Positions 5,883 to 7,477 of a stretch of 7,477 bases of DNA are shown piece by piece; within the stretch, counting starts at the first letter, position 1; each line of letters opens with the position of its first letter. The stretch spans positions 1-7,477 of the forward strand of contig JAHHRR010000065.1 in NCBI GenBank assembly GCA_020025655.1. Direction: 5' to 3'. The stretch is from Oscillospiraceae bacterium (GTDB taxonomy: Bacteria; Bacillota; Clostridia; Oscillospirales; Oscillospiraceae). Made by a program: the position numbers and the translations under genes. The notes beneath the pieces were generated by a model. That model was not told where the DNA came from, made no database searches, and saw nothing but the letters and a program-made list of their open reading frames with translations.

Positions 5883-6905
5883 TCAGCGTTGTACTCTTCC
5901 GGATGTATTGCCGGCAGCTAACGCTTCAACTTCATTAACCGACACAAGGTTGAAATCGTGTTCAATTGAATGTTTCAGGCAAGATGCAGCAACCGCAAAA
6001 TTGATTGCATCCTGCGGAGTCTTTCCTGTGAGCATACTGTAAATCAGACCACCGCCAAAGCTGTCTCCTCCGCCGACACGATCAACAATATGTATATGGT
6101 AACCGGGTGAAAAATAGGCTTTGTCTTCAGTATATAGCATCGCCGCCCAATCATTATCAAAGGCTGAAATTGAGCTTCTTAATGTGATTGCAACTGCCTT
6201 GCATCCAAAGCGATCCTGAAGCTGCTTTGCTACATCAATATATCCCTCGCTGTTAAGTTTTCCAGCAGAGACATCTGTGCCCTTGGCCTCTATGCCAAAT
6301 ACATCCTTTGCATCCTCTTCATTCGCTATGCATACATCTACATACGGCATCAGCTTTGACATCACAACATTTGCCTCTTCACTTGACCAAAGCTTTTTTC
6401 GAAAATTCAGATCACACGATACTGTAATGCCTTTTTCCTTTGCAGCCTTGCATGCCTCGAGGCAAATTTCAGGAAGATTTCCGCCTAATGCAGGCGTAAT
6501 GCCTGTCCAGTGGAACCAGTCAGCACCCTCAAAAATCTTATCCCAGTCAAAATCCGTCTTTTCGGCCTGCGCAATAGCAGAATCTGCTCTATCGTAAATA
6601 ACCTTTGAGGCTCGCTGAGAAGCTCCCTTTTCAACAAAATACAGGCCCAGACGATTTCCGCCACGAACAATTTCGCTGGTATCTACTCCAAACCGTCTGA
6701 GAGCATTTACAGCACACTGTCCTATTTCATGTGCAGGAACTTTTGAGATAAACGCAGATTCTATACCGTAGTTTGCCAGAGAAACTGCAACATTAGCCTC
6801 TCCACCTGCATATGTAGCTTCAAATCTATCTGCCTGAACTAAGCGTAAATATCCCTCAGGATTGAGCCGCATCATTATTTCTCCAAATGTAACACACTTA
6901 CTCAT
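5883..6905 (-). CDS. kdgK: 2-keto-3-deoxygluconate kinase (PfkB family)
   Basis: KdgK transfers phosphate from ATP to 2-keto-3-deoxygluconate, giving KDPG for cleavage by the adjacent aldolase. It has 340 residues. The PfkB substrate-binding block GGEANVAV is at 34-41. GLYF (87-90), IYDRADSA (103-110) and DLNFRKKLW (165-173) supply the Tyr and Arg residues that contact the keto acid in this subfamily. The C-terminal PfkB motif DRVGGGDSFGGG (275-286) has the anion hole and catalytic Asp281. The late segment with KHSIEHDFN is characteristic of KDG kinases rather than fructokinases. I chose ATG 6905 because GAGAGG lies 9 bases upstream and the N-terminus then matches the family. An in-frame TTG at 6932 overlapping the aldolase stop would add nine unlikely residues. 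The gene starts 23 bases after the aldolase. KDG is the expected substrate; some family members also accept KDGal. Confidence 0.94.
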   Translation of the reverse strand: MSKCVTFGEIMMRLNPEGYLRLVQADRFEATYAGGEANVAVSLANYGIESAFISKVPAHEIGQCAVNALRRFGVDTSEIVRGGNRLGLYFVEKGASQRASKVIYDRADSAIAQAEKTDFDWDKIFEGADWFHWTGITPALGGNLPEICLEACKAAKEKGITVSCDLNFRKKLWSSEEANVVMSKLMPYVDVCIANEEDAKDVFGIEAKGTDVSAGKLNSEGYIDVAKQLQDRFGCKAVAITLRSSISAFDNDWAAMLYTEDKAYFSPGYHIHIVDRVGGGDSFGGGLIYSMLTGKTPQDAINFAVAASCLKHSIEHDFNLVSVNEVEALAAGNTSGRVQR

Positions 6906-6914
6906 AGCTTTTAA

Positions 6915-6920
6915 CCTCTC
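6915..6920 (-). promoter_or_regulatory. Ribosome binding site of kdgK
   Basis: GAGAGG lies 9 bases before ATG 6905 and decides against the in-frame TTG at 6932. Confidence 0.75.
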
Positions 6921-6928
6921 ATGTATCA

Positions 6929-7477
6929 TCAAATGTAAGAAGTGAATTCTTTTGCCAAGGCTGTAATTTTTTCAAATTCTCCTGCTTCAATCCATGTTTT
7001 ATTTACAAGATTTCCGCCTACACCTGCGCCGACTGCACCGGCATCAAGAAACTGCTTTAAATTTTTCTCGTTAACCCCGCCAACTGCAAGTAACGGAATA
7101 TGGTTCAGCGGTCCTCGTACAGCCTTAATATACGCTGCGCCTAAAGTACTCACCGGGAACAGTTTTACGAAATCTGCTCCGCAGCTATAAGCAAAAGTTA
7201 TTTCGCTCGGAGTCAGCGCACCCGGCATGGAAACCATGCCCAGCTCACAGGTTTTTTTAATAACATCCTCTTTTGTATCAGGGCTCACAATATACTTTGC
7301 CCCGGCATTATACGCCTTCTGAACTAACTCGGGCGTTGTCACTGTTCCGGCACCAATCATCATTTTGCCATTCATTTCCCGGCTCAGCATTGATATCGCA
7401 TCTGTTGTCTGCTTCCAAGTGTCAGGGGACTTCTGATTGAATGTTACCTCCATTAACTCAATGCCGCCCGCATATAG
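6929..7477 (-). CDS. eda: KDPG/KDPGal aldolase (Eda/KdgA family), N-terminus beyond window edge
   Basis: This class I aldolase cleaves 2-keto-3-deoxy-6-phosphogluconate, or its galacto epimer, to pyruvate and glyceraldehyde-3-phosphate. It is the last step of the Entner-Doudoroff-type branch. The frame stays open to the window edge: 182 residues are visible, beginning LYAGGIELMEVTF. The ATG at 7453 is therefore an internal methionine, not the start; about 20-30 residues are missing compared with the usual 205-215. Visible motifs, numbered from the edge, are MEVTF with the catalytic Glu10, GAGTV (42-46), FVKLFP with the Schiff-base Lys105, and the phosphate-binding C-terminal blocks with GGV and GVGGNL. 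After EVTF the residues are Asn-Gln, where the E. coli enzyme has Leu-Arg. The family accepts KDPG, KDPGal and 4-hydroxy-2-oxoglutarate to varying degrees, so the two downstream kinases may share this one enzyme. Confidence 0.93.
   Translation of the reverse strand, partial: LYAGGIELMEVTFNQKSPDTWKQTTDAISMLSREMNGKMMIGAGTVTTPELVQKAYNAGAKYIVSPDTKEDVIKKTCELGMVSMPGALTPSEITFAYSCGADFVKLFPVSTLGAAYIKAVRGPLNHIPLLAVGGVNEKNLKQFLDAGAVGAGVGGNLVNKTWIEAGEFEKITALAKEFTSYI

Noticed and set aside
6277..6597. 106-codon plus-strand ORF inside kdgK
   Set aside because: It is a shadow of the kdgK reading frame: low-complexity Ser/Phe-rich composition, no family motif, and opposite to the direction of every real gene here.
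7451..7453. ATG as the start of the aldolase
   Set aside because: The upstream codons LYAGGIEL remain in frame to the window edge and match the conserved family block, so this Met is internal and the true start lies outside.

Overview
All eight recognisable genes lie on the minus strand. Together they look like a sugar-acid (uronate or aldonate) uptake and breakdown locus from an anaerobic Firmicute, probably a clostridium or Lachnospiraceae-type bacterium. The organism call is an inference from three things: moderately AT-rich DNA, strong GGAGG-type ribosome sites, and a solute-binding protein carrying a lipoprotein signal of the Gram-positive type.

In transcription order (right to left), the catabolic block is: a KDPG/KDPGal-type aldolase cut by the window edge (7477-6929), a PfkB-family 2-keto-3-deoxygluconate kinase (6905-5883), a DgoK-family 2-dehydro-3-deoxygalactonokinase (5838-4828), and a D-isomer-specific 2-hydroxyacid dehydrogenase (4831-3890). 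Gaps are 23 and 44 bases, then a 4-base overlap, so this is one tight operon whose promoter lies outside the window. A regulatory region of about 160 bp follows (3889-3730), with a near-consensus sigma-A promoter and an overlapping palindrome of the FadR/GntR operator type. It leads into a GntR/FadR-FCD regulator (3729-3034). After another 144 bp comes a complete TRAP transporter set: dctP (2889-1849), a 15-bp hairpin, dctQ (1736-1218), and dctM (from 1221, running off the left edge).

A plausible working model is as follows. The TRAP system (lipoprotein DctP plus membrane DctQM) imports a hexuronate or related acid. Enzymes not in this window convert it to KDG and/or KDGal. KdgK and DgoK phosphorylate these epimers, and the single aldolase splits the products to pyruvate and glyceraldehyde-3-phosphate. 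The FCD regulator, which has all four metal ligands, probably senses a pathway acid and represses its own promoter, perhaps also a second promoter in front of dctP. The 2-hydroxyacid dehydrogenase has no assigned step in the standard pathway and is the least explained component.

No RNA genes, mobile elements, CRISPR arrays or long repeats were seen. There is no gene-free stretch over 300 bases.
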